DNA of 64,000 nucleotides from Mucilaginibacter flavidus (GTDB taxonomy: Bacteria; Bacteroidota; Bacteroidia; Sphingobacteriales; Sphingobacteriaceae), in assembly GCF_024055575.1 (NCBI RefSeq), contig NZ_JAMXOE010000001.1, forward strand, positions 620,001 to 684,000, written 5' to 3'. The translations under genes and the position numbers were made by a program. How positions within the stretch are numbered: position 1 is the first letter of the stretch; every line of letters starts with the position of its first letter. Below, in pieces: positions 15,009-24,118 of the stretch. The notes under the pieces are model-generated. The model did not search any database and was not told the DNA's origin. It saw only the letters and a program-made list of their open reading frames with translations.

Positions 15009-17745
15009 TAACTATCGTCCCCGATGTTTTTTTGCCTTTTTGTTTGTAATGGTTTTCGCGCTCCCTGTCTTCGTCATCCATCTCGGCACCTTTTTTAATT
15101 TTTCGCCAATTGGTGTTTTTGCCGTAACGGGCCATCGCTTTTTTAGTATCGAATATCCGGGTATCACTTTTTACAAATGTGTATGGAGTATAATCGGGCT
15201 TATCGGTAAAAAAGTCTTGTAACAACGATGCGGTAACGTCATATTGGTTTACATACGGTACATCCAACACGTTATAAATGGTTTTTAATATCGAACCAAA
15301 ATTGGCGTGTGTATGGCTTACATATCCCTTTTTAACGTACGGCCCGGCCAGCATAAGGATTGAGCGGTGAGCGTCGATGTGATCAACACCACCCTGGGGG
15401 TCATCTTCGGTAATAATTACCAGCATGTTTTTCCAGTATTTGGTGTGCGACAGGAAATCAAGTATACGGCCAACGGCCAGGTCATTATCGGCCATGTAGG
15501 ACTGCCTGTACGGGTAACCATCTTCGGGCCTTTCATCGGCCCCGTGGTCATTAGGTACCTGCATAGTGATGAGCGATGGCATTTTCTTTTTACCGGTGAT
15601 CCACATTTTGGTAAACTCGCTTTTAAATTGCTCCACCCTGAACTGATCGGGGATGTTTGTATTAAAGCCGGCGTAATTATGGCTGGTGCGGGTAAATAAA
15701 GCCTTTTGCATAGGCACCATAACCAGGTGGGCGGCACCTGTATTGGTATCTTCCCAAGTTTCGCGTACGTGGGCGGTTTCGTTGGCCTCGCCAAAATTGT
15801 AAAAATTTACGTGTTTGCGCTCCAGTGCTTCCCACAGGCCACCGGTTTCGGCATAGTCTTCGGGGTCCATACTGCCCGTTGAACCAGGGAAGCGGCGACC
15901 GGGCGCGTTTGAAAACAGTTTGGCGGTTCTGCTTGTATTGGAGTTAGCTTCAACCCATTCATTGGGTATAACACCCATCATCCAGTGGTGGCCGTGAATG
16001 GATGCATCGCTATCGCAATAATAGTTATCAGAAAATGCGAACTGGTTGGCCGCTTTGATATGATTTGGCGAAACATTAAGATTAGGGAATTGTACGCGCA
16101 AGGCATCGGGTAAAGTATACTCGCAATGCATCCCAAACCGTGCTAAAGTACTATCACCTTTTGCATTTTTTAACTGCCCTAACACCTCATCATAAGTGCG
16201 GTTTTCTTTGGTGATGTATACAATATACTTTATTGGGGTAGGCGATGAGCCGGGTAAAACAGGCAATGGGTTTTGAGTTGCCACCGTTACCGGTTTACTT
16301 ACAAAAGTATTGCCGATAGCCTGCCGGGTATAAGCGGCAAGCTGAACATCATTAGGCATATCAACTTTTTGAAAAGTACCTAACTGAATGTCGCCAATGT
16401 ACGTTCCCTGGGGCGGTGCTACAAAACCCTGCCCGCCATTTGGGCCTGCGCCGTAGCCCCGGCACGATGTAATGTATAATTCCTTTTCATCGGCAGATAA
16501 TTTTACTCTTGACGTTCCCCAGCCGGTAGGGATCAGCCCCCTGGTGGTTTTTGTAGGCACATCAATTACCGCAACTGCGTTAAAACCCAAAAGGGCTACA
16601 TAAAGTGTTTTTTCGTCTTTACTAAGGCTGATACCGAAAGGCAGCAAGCCCCTGAATTTATCAATGCGGGCATCAACCTTTATGGGGATATCGCCGAGCA
16701 GTTTATGGTTTTTGTAATCAATAATAGTTATGTTATCGTTGGTAGCATTGGTAACATACGCGTATCGGGTCCCAACGGCTATCGAGTTGGGGCTTGCTCC
16801 GCCGGTAACTTCGGCATCTTCCAGCATCTGGCCTACCTGGTGGCCGGTTTTAAACTTGTTAATAACCCGGTTGCTTGCCAGGTCGATGGTGAACACACTC
16901 ATAGCCTCAGGCGATGACGGACTGCCAACTCCGGGGATCCTCCTGCCTTCGACAACTGTCCCCTGGCGCGATTCTTTGGTGTTATCGCCATAGGGGTGGC
17001 GGGATATCATGATAGAATCGGCATTTTTAGGAGTGGCACCTTTAATGAGCGGGTACGAATACATCCCTACGTTAGCCACAAAAGCAGTTTTTTTATCCGG
17101 ACTTAAAGCCAGCCCGAAAGGCTGGCGGCCTGCGTCAATTGACGCGGTGATTTTTTTTGTGGCCAGATCGATCCTTACCATGCGGAAGTTTCCACGATCA
17201 AGAACCAGTAATTCATTTTTATCGGCATTAAACAAAAGGTCGGAGGTAAAACTATCATCATAAGTTTTTGTGCCAACTTTGCCATTAAGTGTTAATGAAT
17301 CTGTTTTTACAAAATTTTGTGCGTCATAAACAATCACCGAGCCGTTATCACCGCCGCTTAAGTATAAAGTTTTTGAATCGGGAGAGAAAGCAACGCCTAA
17401 AAAAGAGCCGCCAGATAATGGTGATGTTTTATCTTTGCCAAAAGCCGGTACCCTGGTGGCATCCATAGTAGCTACATCAATAAGCGTTAAAACGCCGTTA
17501 TGTAGCGTTACAGCCTTTTTACCATCAGGCGATATCGACAATCCAAAGGGATCGTGTGTTATGCGAATGGTTTTCCCCGCAGGTTTTACAAACCTGCCGC
17601 TTGGTAAAACTGAGGTACCGGCTGTGTCAATTTTACTATACCGGTCAAAACCGGGTACCTGCAAAATAGTTGCCTGTTTTTGTGCATACAGTGCGTTGCA
17701 TGCAAACAAGCATAACATTGCACCTAAAAAAAATCTATTATTCAT
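15004..17745 (-). CDS. Bifunctional YncE-like beta-propeller / phosphoesterase family protein
   Basis: A 913-aa exported protein. A signal peptide (ends ALYAQ) is followed by a seven-bladed YncE-like propeller (about 50-450; repeated units such as GLSISPDGKKAVTL, GVAFSPDSKTLYLSGG and LALSPDKKTAFVAN) and a phosphoesterase domain (about 490-880; VYITKENRTYDEVLGQLKN, DNYYCDSDASIHGHHWMMG, VIITEDDPQGGVDHIDAHRSILM), related to PF04185 and the alkaline phosphatase superfamily. Probably periplasmic cleavage of phosphoesters. It follows susC-susD on the same strand. The last codons overlap the end of a repeat element that appears to have inserted at the stop codon. Confidence 0.88.
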   Translation of the reverse strand: MNNRFFLGAMLCLFACNALYAQKQATILQVPGFDRYSKIDTAGTSVLPSGRFVKPAGKTIRITHDPFGLSISPDGKKAVTLHNGVLTLIDVATMDATRVPAFGKDKTSPLSGGSFLGVAFSPDSKTLYLSGGDNGSVIVYDAQNFVKTDSLTLNGKVGTKTYDDSFTSDLLFNADKNELLVLDRGNFRMVRIDLATKKITASIDAGRQPFGLALSPDKKTAFVANVGMYSYPLIKGATPKNADSIMISRHPYGDNTKESRQGTVVEGRRIPGVGSPSSPEAMSVFTIDLASNRVINKFKTGHQVGQMLEDAEVTGGASPNSIAVGTRYAYVTNATNDNITIIDYKNHKLLGDIPIKVDARIDKFRGLLPFGISLSKDEKTLYVALLGFNAVAVIDVPTKTTRGLIPTGWGTSRVKLSADEKELYITSCRGYGAGPNGGQGFVAPPQGTYIGDIQLGTFQKVDMPNDVQLAAYTRQAIGNTFVSKPVTVATQNPLPVLPGSSPTPIKYIVYITKENRTYDEVLGQLKNAKGDSTLARFGMHCEYTLPDALRVQFPNLNVSPNHIKAANQFAFSDNYYCDSDASIHGHHWMMGVIPNEWVEANSNTSRTAKLFSNAPGRRFPGSTGSMDPEDYAETGGLWEALERKHVNFYNFGEANETAHVRETWEDTNTGAAHLVMVPMQKALFTRTSHNYAGFNTNIPDQFRVEQFKSEFTKMWITGKKKMPSLITMQVPNDHGADERPEDGYPYRQSYMADNDLAVGRILDFLSHTKYWKNMLVIITEDDPQGGVDHIDAHRSILMLAGPYVKKGYVSHTHANFGSILKTIYNVLDVPYVNQYDVTASLLQDFFTDKPDYTPYTFVKSDTRIFDTKKAMARYGKNTNWRKIKKGAEMDDEDRERENHYKQKGKKTSGTIVN

Positions 17746-17770
17746 ACTAGTGCCTGGTTAGTAAGTTTAT

Positions 17771-17887
17771 TTATTTAACCGTTACCGTTCCTGTCCCGTC
17801 GCCAACCTCGTGTACGGTACCTGCTTTAAAAGCAAACCCAACCTGGCGAAAAATCAGAACGAACAAAAACAATATTAAATTTTTCAT
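17771..17887 (-). CDS. Putative 38-aa exported peptide
   Basis: A short open frame with a hydrophobic signal-like start (MKNLILFLFVLIFRQVGFAF) and a short polar tail ending GTGTVTVK. It lies between the susD terminator and the phosphoesterase gene, 25 bp before the latter, on the same strand. It may be a genuine small peptide, a leader, or the remnant of a longer exported protein. No homologue is recognised. Confidence 0.35.
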   Translation of the reverse strand: MKNLILFLFVLIFRQVGFAFKAGTVHEVGDGTGTVTVK

Positions 17888-17901
17888 TGTCTTTTTGTAA
17901 A

Positions 17902-17933
17902 AATAAAGGCAGGATTTTACGCCTGCCTTTATT
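17902..17933 (-). terminator. Hairpin downstream of susD
   Basis: Perfect 12-bp stem AATAAAGGCAGG / CCTGCCTTTATT with an 8-nt loop, 38 bp beyond the susD stop. On the minus strand it continues TTTACAAAAAG. It may reduce expression of the downstream genes relative to susCD. Confidence 0.7.
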
Positions 17934-17971
17934 GTATATTAATTATTCCCTTATGGGAAAATTAACAGGTA

Positions 17972-19552
17972 TTATTTAATAAGCCACATTGCCTGGTAAA
18001 TATCGTCAGAACCACTGTATTGGCTTGTTACAGCTGTGTTATAATTTTTCGCATTTGCAGATCTTTCATTTACAGGGTACTGGTATCTTAAAGGTATCTT
18101 ACCATTTACTGTGTTACCGGGACCAATATCAAACGCTGGCACACCGGTACGGCGCCACTGATAATAAGCCTCCAAACCTGAGTTACGCGCAAAAGCAAGA
18201 TATTTTTGTGTTAATATCTGGTTTAAACCATTTGCATTGTTTCCGGCATATTTAACGACTGGCTGGTTATAATAGCCATCATAGCTAAAGTGCACGGTAT
18301 AGGTAATATCATCATATAATATTCCAAAATAGCTTTTCTGGAAAGTGATGGAATTAGCACCGTTTTTAACACCGTAGAAACCTAAATCGGCATTTATACC
18401 ATTTTTATACCAGGCTTCAGCATCGCCTGTAGCCCAACCGCGGTTTATACCTTCAGCAATATTGAAGCACATTTCAGGATAACTTATGATAAAAGTGTTT
18501 TCACCAGTCAGCGTTTCATAATAACGGTGACGGCCGATCAATGAAATTTTTTGCTGCTGTATTAACTGAGCCATGGCACTCAATGCCTGGCCCGACGCAC
18601 CACCAACAAACGAGCTGTAAGAAGTATCGGCAAAACCCAAACCGCGGGCAGGCTCAGAAACTTCCATAGCACGCAAATCTTTCAGCGAAGCAAGGGTGTT
18701 CAGGTAGGTTGCAGCCATGTTATCACGTGTTGCATCATTACCATAGTTCCTGGGGCTATTTGGATAAATAGAGAACACACCGTCGTAAACATGCTGCAAG
18801 TTGTCATCCATTGATGCCATCAGCGGATATTTAGATGGGTTTGATAATATTGCAGAAAACTGTGCTGCAACATTCAAATCAGCATCGGTACCAACCCTTT
18901 TACTTAAAGCAATAAGTACCCTTAACCTGTATGCGTTAACTATTTTTTGCCATTTTGTTAAGTCGCCTGCGTAGTAGATGTCGTAGGTAGCAGGAATAGA
19001 GTAAGTACCGCTGGTTAAAGCATTAACCGAATTCATGGCCCCCAAATCAGCGTTTGCGGATTCAAGCAAGGCTAAAGCGTTGATGAATATTTGCTTTTGC
19101 TTATCATAAGCAGGAGTTGGGTTTTTTAAACCTTGCAGCGCCTCGGTCATTGGCACATCGCCAACTTTAAGGCTCATGTTTACGAAAAAATAAGCCCTGA
19201 AAAATTTCGCTAAAGCAAGGTATGGTTTTGAGAGCGTAGCATTTAATTTGCCCGCTTCAGTTTCCATCGAGACAACATTATTTAATGTGCCGTAATTAAA
19301 ACCGGCACTGCCTGTCCAATATTGGTTGCTACCGTAATAAGTATAGTTAATTGCTGTGAACTGGCCCGCTTTTTCTTCGTCGCCAAACGGGGCTATAAAC
19401 ATGTCCTGTTCTATAGGCGGCAATAATAAGCTTGGTGAAAGACCTGTTATTGGCAGGTTTTTGTTCACAACATCTGCATCGAACTGCTTCTTACAACCCG
19501 ATACTGCTACCAGGAACGCTAAGGAAGCTATGGTTAATTTTAATGTTTTCAT
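17972..19552 (-). CDS. SusD/RagB-family nutrient-binding outer-membrane lipoprotein
   Basis: Surface lipoprotein that forms a lid on its SusC partner and binds the imported nutrient. The 526-aa product has a lipobox (VSGC, Cys20) and family features: N-terminal FDADVVNKNLPITGLSP, TPR-like helices (LAKFFRAYFFVNMSLKVGDVPMTEAL), and the C-terminal YQWRRTGVPAFDIGP and RYQYPVNER segments. It follows susC by 38 bp. No polysaccharide hydrolase adjoins; the neighbours are phosphorus genes, so the ligand may be a phosphonate or phosphoester compound. That substrate is inference from context and the shared promoter. Confidence 0.92.
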   Translation of the reverse strand: MKTLKLTIASLAFLVAVSGCKKQFDADVVNKNLPITGLSPSLLLPPIEQDMFIAPFGDEEKAGQFTAINYTYYGSNQYWTGSAGFNYGTLNNVVSMETEAGKLNATLSKPYLALAKFFRAYFFVNMSLKVGDVPMTEALQGLKNPTPAYDKQKQIFINALALLESANADLGAMNSVNALTSGTYSIPATYDIYYAGDLTKWQKIVNAYRLRVLIALSKRVGTDADLNVAAQFSAILSNPSKYPLMASMDDNLQHVYDGVFSIYPNSPRNYGNDATRDNMAATYLNTLASLKDLRAMEVSEPARGLGFADTSYSSFVGGASGQALSAMAQLIQQQKISLIGRHRYYETLTGENTFIISYPEMCFNIAEGINRGWATGDAEAWYKNGINADLGFYGVKNGANSITFQKSYFGILYDDITYTVHFSYDGYYNQPVVKYAGNNANGLNQILTQKYLAFARNSGLEAYYQWRRTGVPAFDIGPGNTVNGKIPLRYQYPVNERSANAKNYNTAVTSQYSGSDDIYQAMWLIK

Positions 19553-19590
19553 TTTAATGTCTTTTTTTCGTTAAAAAATATTTAAACCGC

Positions 19591-22500
19591 TTAATAAACA
19601 ACGTTTATGTTAAAGCCAATACTCCTGGTTGTAGGGCTTTGCAGGTTATATTCAAGGTGGGCATTACCCAATTGATCGCGGCCCGGATATTGATCAACAT
19701 CAATATCTTTATATCCTGGATGGAAGAAATAAAGCAGGTTACGTCCAACTAATGAAAGATCTACCTTTGAAAGGTGTAATTTTTGCAATGTCGATTTTGG
19801 CAACGAGTAGCCGATCACAACTTCCCTTAATTTAGCATAAGTACGGCTGATTACCGTGTGCTCGGGGTCGTTATAAAAGCTGCTTACGTAATCCTGAACA
19901 TATTTAACAGGAGTAGTATTTGGAGCAAATTTCAACTGGCTTAAATTTGTAATAACGCCGGTAGTAGGATTGTACTGAATAGCAGGGCTGCCTGCGGCAA
20001 GCGTAACACCGTCATGACCTAAAATTGGTGTACCATCTGCGTAAACCGCTCCCCTAAATCCAGGATCTCCCCAATGCTGCGACTCGTATAAACGGGCAGC
20101 GCCAATTACGCCTTCATCGGTATTTGCACCACGGCCGCCTTCAACCAGTTTACGATAAACACGGTCCTGGATTTTACCACCCACTGCACCGTCAAACTGG
20201 AAAGAAAGGCTAAATTGCTTATATTTAAATTTGTTGTTAATGCCCCAGCTAAAATCAGGGTCGGCATTACCTAAGTATTGGGCAACAGGTAAATACATTG
20301 GCAAACCCGATGAATCATGAATAACCCTTCCGTCCGGAGATTTTGCTTCCTGCCCACCGTATAACTTATCTACACGATCTCCGATGTGAAAGAATTGCGC
20401 ATAAGTACCATTTAACTGGCTTGGGAATTGATCGTATACTTCTTTATAAGTTCCTACGTTAACTAACACATCCCACCTAAAATCAGAAGAAAGTACCGGG
20501 TTACCGCTTAAAGAGAACTCAAAACCTGTTCTTTTTGTAGCAAAACCATTGGTTACAAAGCTTTGTGCACTTCCATTAGTTTCAGAACTTGAGGCCGTAA
20601 ATATTTTCGGACCGTCTTTGTAGATGAAATAAGTACTTGACAAACCAATACGATCTTTGAGGAAGCGTATATCAAAACCAGCTTCGTAGTTTGAACGGGT
20701 AGATGGTTTCAAGCTTGGGTCAATTGCGTAAGTAGGAGCAGTAGCAATGGTAACGTTATTACTCGACTTGCCTAAATTATAAGCAGGAGGGGATGAAACG
20801 TAAGCAGGGCCACCATAGTTAGTTTGATAGTCGGTTCCGTAGCCGGCAGCGTTACCAGCCTGGCCGATATACGCGGAAGTACCACCTTCTTTTACGTTAG
20901 CATAACTTGCCCTTGCTTTTAAGAAAGATATAAAATCAGGAAGGTTAACATAGTCAGAAATCGGTGTACTTGCGCTTACTGATGGATAAAAGTAAGACTG
21001 GTTTTGCAACGCCGACGATTTTTCGTTACGGGCCGTAGCTGTGATTGTAAAATATTTTTTGAACGTGATATCGGCCGAGGCATACTCGCTCAGCGTAATC
21101 ATGTTCGAGTCGAAATTATAGACCTTTAACGGGTTTATTGAATTTTGGAAAGTATAAACATCATGTATCAATAACTGGTCGGTTGAAGTGTACAATGAAG
21201 TATATTTCATGTTACGCAAAGTAGAACCTGCTAATGCATAGATGCTAAGACCACTGTTTGCTATGTTATTAAAGTTATATTTTAACAACAGGTCAGTGTT
21301 ATTATCAAACAGGTCACGGCGGTCTTCGCGGTAGTTACCGTGGTTATGCTCATCTCCGTAAGGGTGCGCAGAAAATGGTTCCTTTTCAGTCCTTAAAACG
21401 TCGTAAGTACTAACGTTCGACCGTAAAGTTATATCAAAATCTTTGTTTGGGCTATAAGTAAAAGCTGCCCAGCCATACACATCATTTTTATAATGGCCCC
21501 TTAACCACTCATAGCTTTGGAAATACGGGTTATGGTAACGTTTATATTCAACGAAGTACGATTGAATGCCTTCTTTTCCGGGCTGCCAGTAGTTGCGCAC
21601 ATCTTTAAGGCCCCAGTCGGCGCCGGTCCAGATATCAATGTTGTAGATGATACTGTTCGGGCCGTAAACAACATCCGGAATATTGTCGGTAAACTGGCGG
21701 TTATAATTCAGGTTACCTTCAACTTTAAACTTTTTGCTAAAGTTATAGCTGGCCAAAATGTTAAAGTTAACCGTATTTAATTTTGTATTTGGCGTGATAC
21801 CTGTTTGATGGCCATCAGTAATTGACATCCGGACATTCGACTTATCGGTTGTCGCAGAAAAAGCGACGTTATTGCTGGTTAAAACACCCGTTTGCAAAAA
21901 GTTTTGCAGGTTGTTTGCACCCCTGGTTATCCATGGGATCGGTTTGTAATGGCCGGTAAATTTCGAACCATCTGCAAAGGTGGTAGTATAAGTTTGGGTT
22001 GGGTCATAAGGGCTGTTATATTGAGGTAGTAACAAGCCTGAGTTTAACCGCGGGCCCCAAACGTCATAATCACCATCGTTAACACCACCTCCGGTGCCAT
22101 CGCCAAACGCGTACTTGTCATAATCACCGCCACCGTAGTTGGTTTGAACCTTCGGAATGGTAAGAAAACCGGCAGTAAACTGTGTACTCGAATTAAATTC
22201 AATCGTAAAGCCTTTGTCGTCTTTTTTGCCTCTTTTTGTGGTAATTAAAATGGCACCGTTAATACCGCGGCTACCATAAATTGCAGCGGCAGTCGGGCCT
22301 TTAAGTACAGTAAAGGTTTCTATGTCATCCGTACTTATGTTTTGCGTATCGGTATTGATTGGAATACCATCAACAACATAAAAGTTCAAGGGCGATCCCC
22401 TTAACAACACCGTTGGCGCAGCTAAAATTTCCTGGTTAATACCAACGTTTAAGCCTGAGATTTTACCGGTCAGGCCGTTTATGGCATTCGGCTCACGGGC

Positions 22501-22908
22501 TTTGGTAATTTCTGCGCCATTAAGTTCCTGAACGGAATAACCTAATCTTTTGGTTTCCCTCTTAATACCTAATGCAGTTACCACAACTTCATTTAATGTT
22601 TTAGAGTCTTCCACCATTGTTACATCATAGCTGGCCTGGTCGCCAACGGTGATCTGCTGGGTTAAAAAACCCAGGAATTTAAACGTGAACACCTGGCCTT
22701 TTTCGGCAGTAAGTGAAAAGTGTCCGTTAAGGTCTGTTACAGTACCTTTTGTAGTGCCCTTTAGCGTAACGCTTACGCCAGGTAAAGGCAATTTTTTATT
22801 GTCGGTTACCGTACCGTCAATTTTTGTTTGCCCGAACAAGAGTACCGGGGCAAGGCAGAATAACAACGCGGTTATTACTACCCGTAAATGCATGTAAATC
22901 TGTTTCAT
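19591..22908 (-). CDS. SusC/RagA-family TonB-linked outer-membrane transporter
   Basis: TonB-dependent importer of 1105 aa. It has a signal peptide (ends LLFGQ), an N-terminal carboxypeptidase-regulatory-like domain (about 29-100, KIDGTVTDNKKLPLPGVSVTLKG split by normal turns), a plug (about 105-225, VTALGIKRETKRLGYSVQEL, YGSRGINGAILITTKRG) and a long beta-barrel ending in NINVVY. The first gene of a leftward unit with susD. Its promoter contains a 40-bp element (22949-22988) nearly identical to that of the phnX-like operon, so phosphonate-linked regulation is likely. Start at 22908 gives the correct signal peptide. Confidence 0.94.
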   Translation of the reverse strand: MKQIYMHLRVVITALLFCLAPVLLFGQTKIDGTVTDNKKLPLPGVSVTLKGTTKGTVTDLNGHFSLTAEKGQVFTFKFLGFLTQQITVGDQASYDVTMVEDSKTLNEVVVTALGIKRETKRLGYSVQELNGAEITKAREPNAINGLTGKISGLNVGINQEILAAPTVLLRGSPLNFYVVDGIPINTDTQNISTDDIETFTVLKGPTAAAIYGSRGINGAILITTKRGKKDDKGFTIEFNSSTQFTAGFLTIPKVQTNYGGGDYDKYAFGDGTGGGVNDGDYDVWGPRLNSGLLLPQYNSPYDPTQTYTTTFADGSKFTGHYKPIPWITRGANNLQNFLQTGVLTSNNVAFSATTDKSNVRMSITDGHQTGITPNTKLNTVNFNILASYNFSKKFKVEGNLNYNRQFTDNIPDVVYGPNSIIYNIDIWTGADWGLKDVRNYWQPGKEGIQSYFVEYKRYHNPYFQSYEWLRGHYKNDVYGWAAFTYSPNKDFDITLRSNVSTYDVLRTEKEPFSAHPYGDEHNHGNYREDRRDLFDNNTDLLLKYNFNNIANSGLSIYALAGSTLRNMKYTSLYTSTDQLLIHDVYTFQNSINPLKVYNFDSNMITLSEYASADITFKKYFTITATARNEKSSALQNQSYFYPSVSASTPISDYVNLPDFISFLKARASYANVKEGGTSAYIGQAGNAAGYGTDYQTNYGGPAYVSSPPAYNLGKSSNNVTIATAPTYAIDPSLKPSTRSNYEAGFDIRFLKDRIGLSSTYFIYKDGPKIFTASSSETNGSAQSFVTNGFATKRTGFEFSLSGNPVLSSDFRWDVLVNVGTYKEVYDQFPSQLNGTYAQFFHIGDRVDKLYGGQEAKSPDGRVIHDSSGLPMYLPVAQYLGNADPDFSWGINNKFKYKQFSLSFQFDGAVGGKIQDRVYRKLVEGGRGANTDEGVIGAARLYESQHWGDPGFRGAVYADGTPILGHDGVTLAAGSPAIQYNPTTGVITNLSQLKFAPNTTPVKYVQDYVSSFYNDPEHTVISRTYAKLREVVIGYSLPKSTLQKLHLSKVDLSLVGRNLLYFFHPGYKDIDVDQYPGRDQLGNAHLEYNLQSPTTRSIGFNINVVY

Positions 22909-22948
22909 CTGCTAATTTTTGAATGTGAGGAAAAGGAAGTTTTCATGC

Positions 22949-22988
22949 AGCAATACTAAACTTTGTTTATTATTAGTAAACTAAATTA
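22949..22988 (-). promoter_or_regulatory. Shared 40-bp promoter/operator element, susC copy
   Basis: Read on the minus strand it starts TAATTTAGTTTACTAAT and ends TTTAGTATTGCT; 35 of 40 positions match the element at 24953-24992. It includes the palindrome TTAGTTTACTAA, and TAGTATTG resembles the -7 consensus TAnnTTTG. It ends 40 bp before the susC start. The palindrome TTAAGCAATGCTTAA lies just upstream at 22992-23006. Confidence 0.7.
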
Positions 22989-23154
22989 GTATTAAGCAAT
23001 GCTTAACAATAGATGTAGAAAATGTTAAATGGGTGGGTTTTTGTAACAGAGGCGTTACTGTTTGCTTACAAATATTTAATATTGATTGATTAAGTAATCA
23101 ATAAAGTCGGAAAGGCGGAAAGTCCGAAAGATGAAAAAGACCATATTAAACCAT

Positions 23155-23298
23155 CGTCATTATAAAGGAACGAAGCAACATATGCACTCGCTCATCAAGA
23201 AACAAAAAAATGTGGGGACCTATCAGCCGCATTTAGGTCTACACAAACATTCGGATTCATGATTGTCCTAAGTAAAGGTTGCTTCGTTCGCAATGACG
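23155..23298. repeat. Interspersed inverted repeat, CGTCATTGCGAGG family, divergent copy (144 bp)
   Basis: Ends resemble CGTCATT..GGAACGAAGCAAC and GTTGCTTCGTT..GCAATGACG. It lies between the susC promoter and the phnZ stop codon. Other copies are at 24714, 30896, 31463 and 33843. Confidence 0.7.
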
Positions 23299-23324
23299 CG
23301 CGGCGGGTGCAATCGATTTTCGGA

Positions 23325-23906
23325 CTATTCTCTTTCTGAAAGGTGTCTTAGCGCCATCTCTTTCAAATAATCAATATTATGAACAGACACTTCCGTTTCC
23401 TTCGCCTTGTCATCCCAGTAACGCATGCGGATAATTAAATCGGCATCGGGGTTTAGTTCAAATTCTTCGGCTTCGGCTGCATCCATCCTTCCGCCCTGGA
23501 ACTCAAGCGTAGCTTTACTGGCATCCGACAGCTTATTATAATATTCAGGGTATTTATAAGTAAGGTATCTTTTTGCTAAAACGTGGCCCTGTACCAATGC
23601 AGCAACACGCTCCGAAAAACCTTTTTCCAGTAAATAATCGGCGCCAATCTTTTCGTGGTCTACGTTTCCAAAACCATCCATGCTTTCGCTCTCGCCTTCT
23701 TCGGCACACAAGTGGCCTATGTCGTGGAAAAATGCCGCCAGCACTACTTCGTCATCATAACCCTCCTCTTCGGCCAATGCTGCTGCCTGGCTCATGTGCT
23801 CCAGTTGCGAAACCGGCTCGCCGATGTAATCTTCGTCGCCATATTTTTCATACAGCGAGAAAACCTGGTTAACGGTAGCTTTGAGGTGATTGGTTGAGGA
23901 CTTCAT
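23325..23906 (-). CDS. phnZ: PhnZ-type HD-domain phosphonate oxygenase
   Basis: Predicted mixed-valent di-iron oxygenase that cleaves the C-P bond of 2-amino-1-hydroxyethylphosphonate, giving glycine and phosphate. The 193-aa product has YIGE (Tyr27, Glu30) and ligands His37 (QLEH), His61-Asp62 (FFHDIGH), His84 (DHEKIGADYL), His108 (VQGHVLAKRYL) and Asp165 (RMRYWDD). These match the positions known for PhnZ, from memory, with a constant shift of 3-4 residues. Length is typical. It is divergent from the XRE-cupin regulator. The usual partner oxygenase PhnY is not in the window, so the hydroxylated substrate may come from another route or from outside. Confidence 0.88.
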   Translation of the reverse strand: MKSSTNHLKATVNQVFSLYEKYGDEDYIGEPVSQLEHMSQAAALAEEEGYDDEVVLAAFFHDIGHLCAEEGESESMDGFGNVDHEKIGADYLLEKGFSERVAALVQGHVLAKRYLTYKYPEYYNKLSDASKATLEFQGGRMDAAEAEEFELNPDADLIIRMRYWDDKAKETEVSVHNIDYLKEMALRHLSERE

Positions 23907-24037
23907 ATTTGGAATTTTTACCGCAAATTAAATGATTTGATGTTATACTATTATTAAGGATGTGTTAATGTCTAAAAATTGAATTGTTATTAAACAACTA
24001 AAAAAGCGAATCCAATAATCATTTCATCCTATAAATC

Positions 24038-24050
24038 TTAGTTTAACTAA
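24038..24050. promoter_or_regulatory. Palindromic operator candidate in the phnZ/regulator intergenic region
   Basis: TTAGTTTAACTAA is a perfect 6+1+6 palindrome. With the following TCTTAACAAA it matches the TTAGTTTACTAAT..TAAACAAA part of the susC element after a one-base gap. It may be the autoregulatory site of the adjacent regulator. Confidence 0.55.
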
Positions 24051-24067
24051 TCTTAACAAAAATATTA

Positions 24068-24097
24068 TTTTGCGCGAATTGGTTTATTAGTACTTTG
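24068..24097 (+). promoter_or_regulatory. Candidate promoter of the XRE-cupin regulator gene
   Basis: TTTTG (24068-24072) followed after 18 bp by TACTTTG (about 24091-24097) resembles the Bacteroidota TTG / TAnnTTTG promoter with one base missing. The start codon is about 22 bp further, so the leader would be short. Confidence 0.4.
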
Positions 24098-24118
24098 CGC
24101 CCAACCTTTTTAACAATA

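Noticed and set aside
15004..17745. Insertion truncating the phosphoesterase gene
   Set aside because: The predicted pre-insertion frame ends with the same Val-Asn-stop, so the protein is not shortened.
17972..22908. Polysaccharide utilisation locus
   Set aside because: A SusCD pair is present, but no glycoside hydrolase or SusE/F gene adjoins; phosphorus genes and the shared promoter element point elsewhere.
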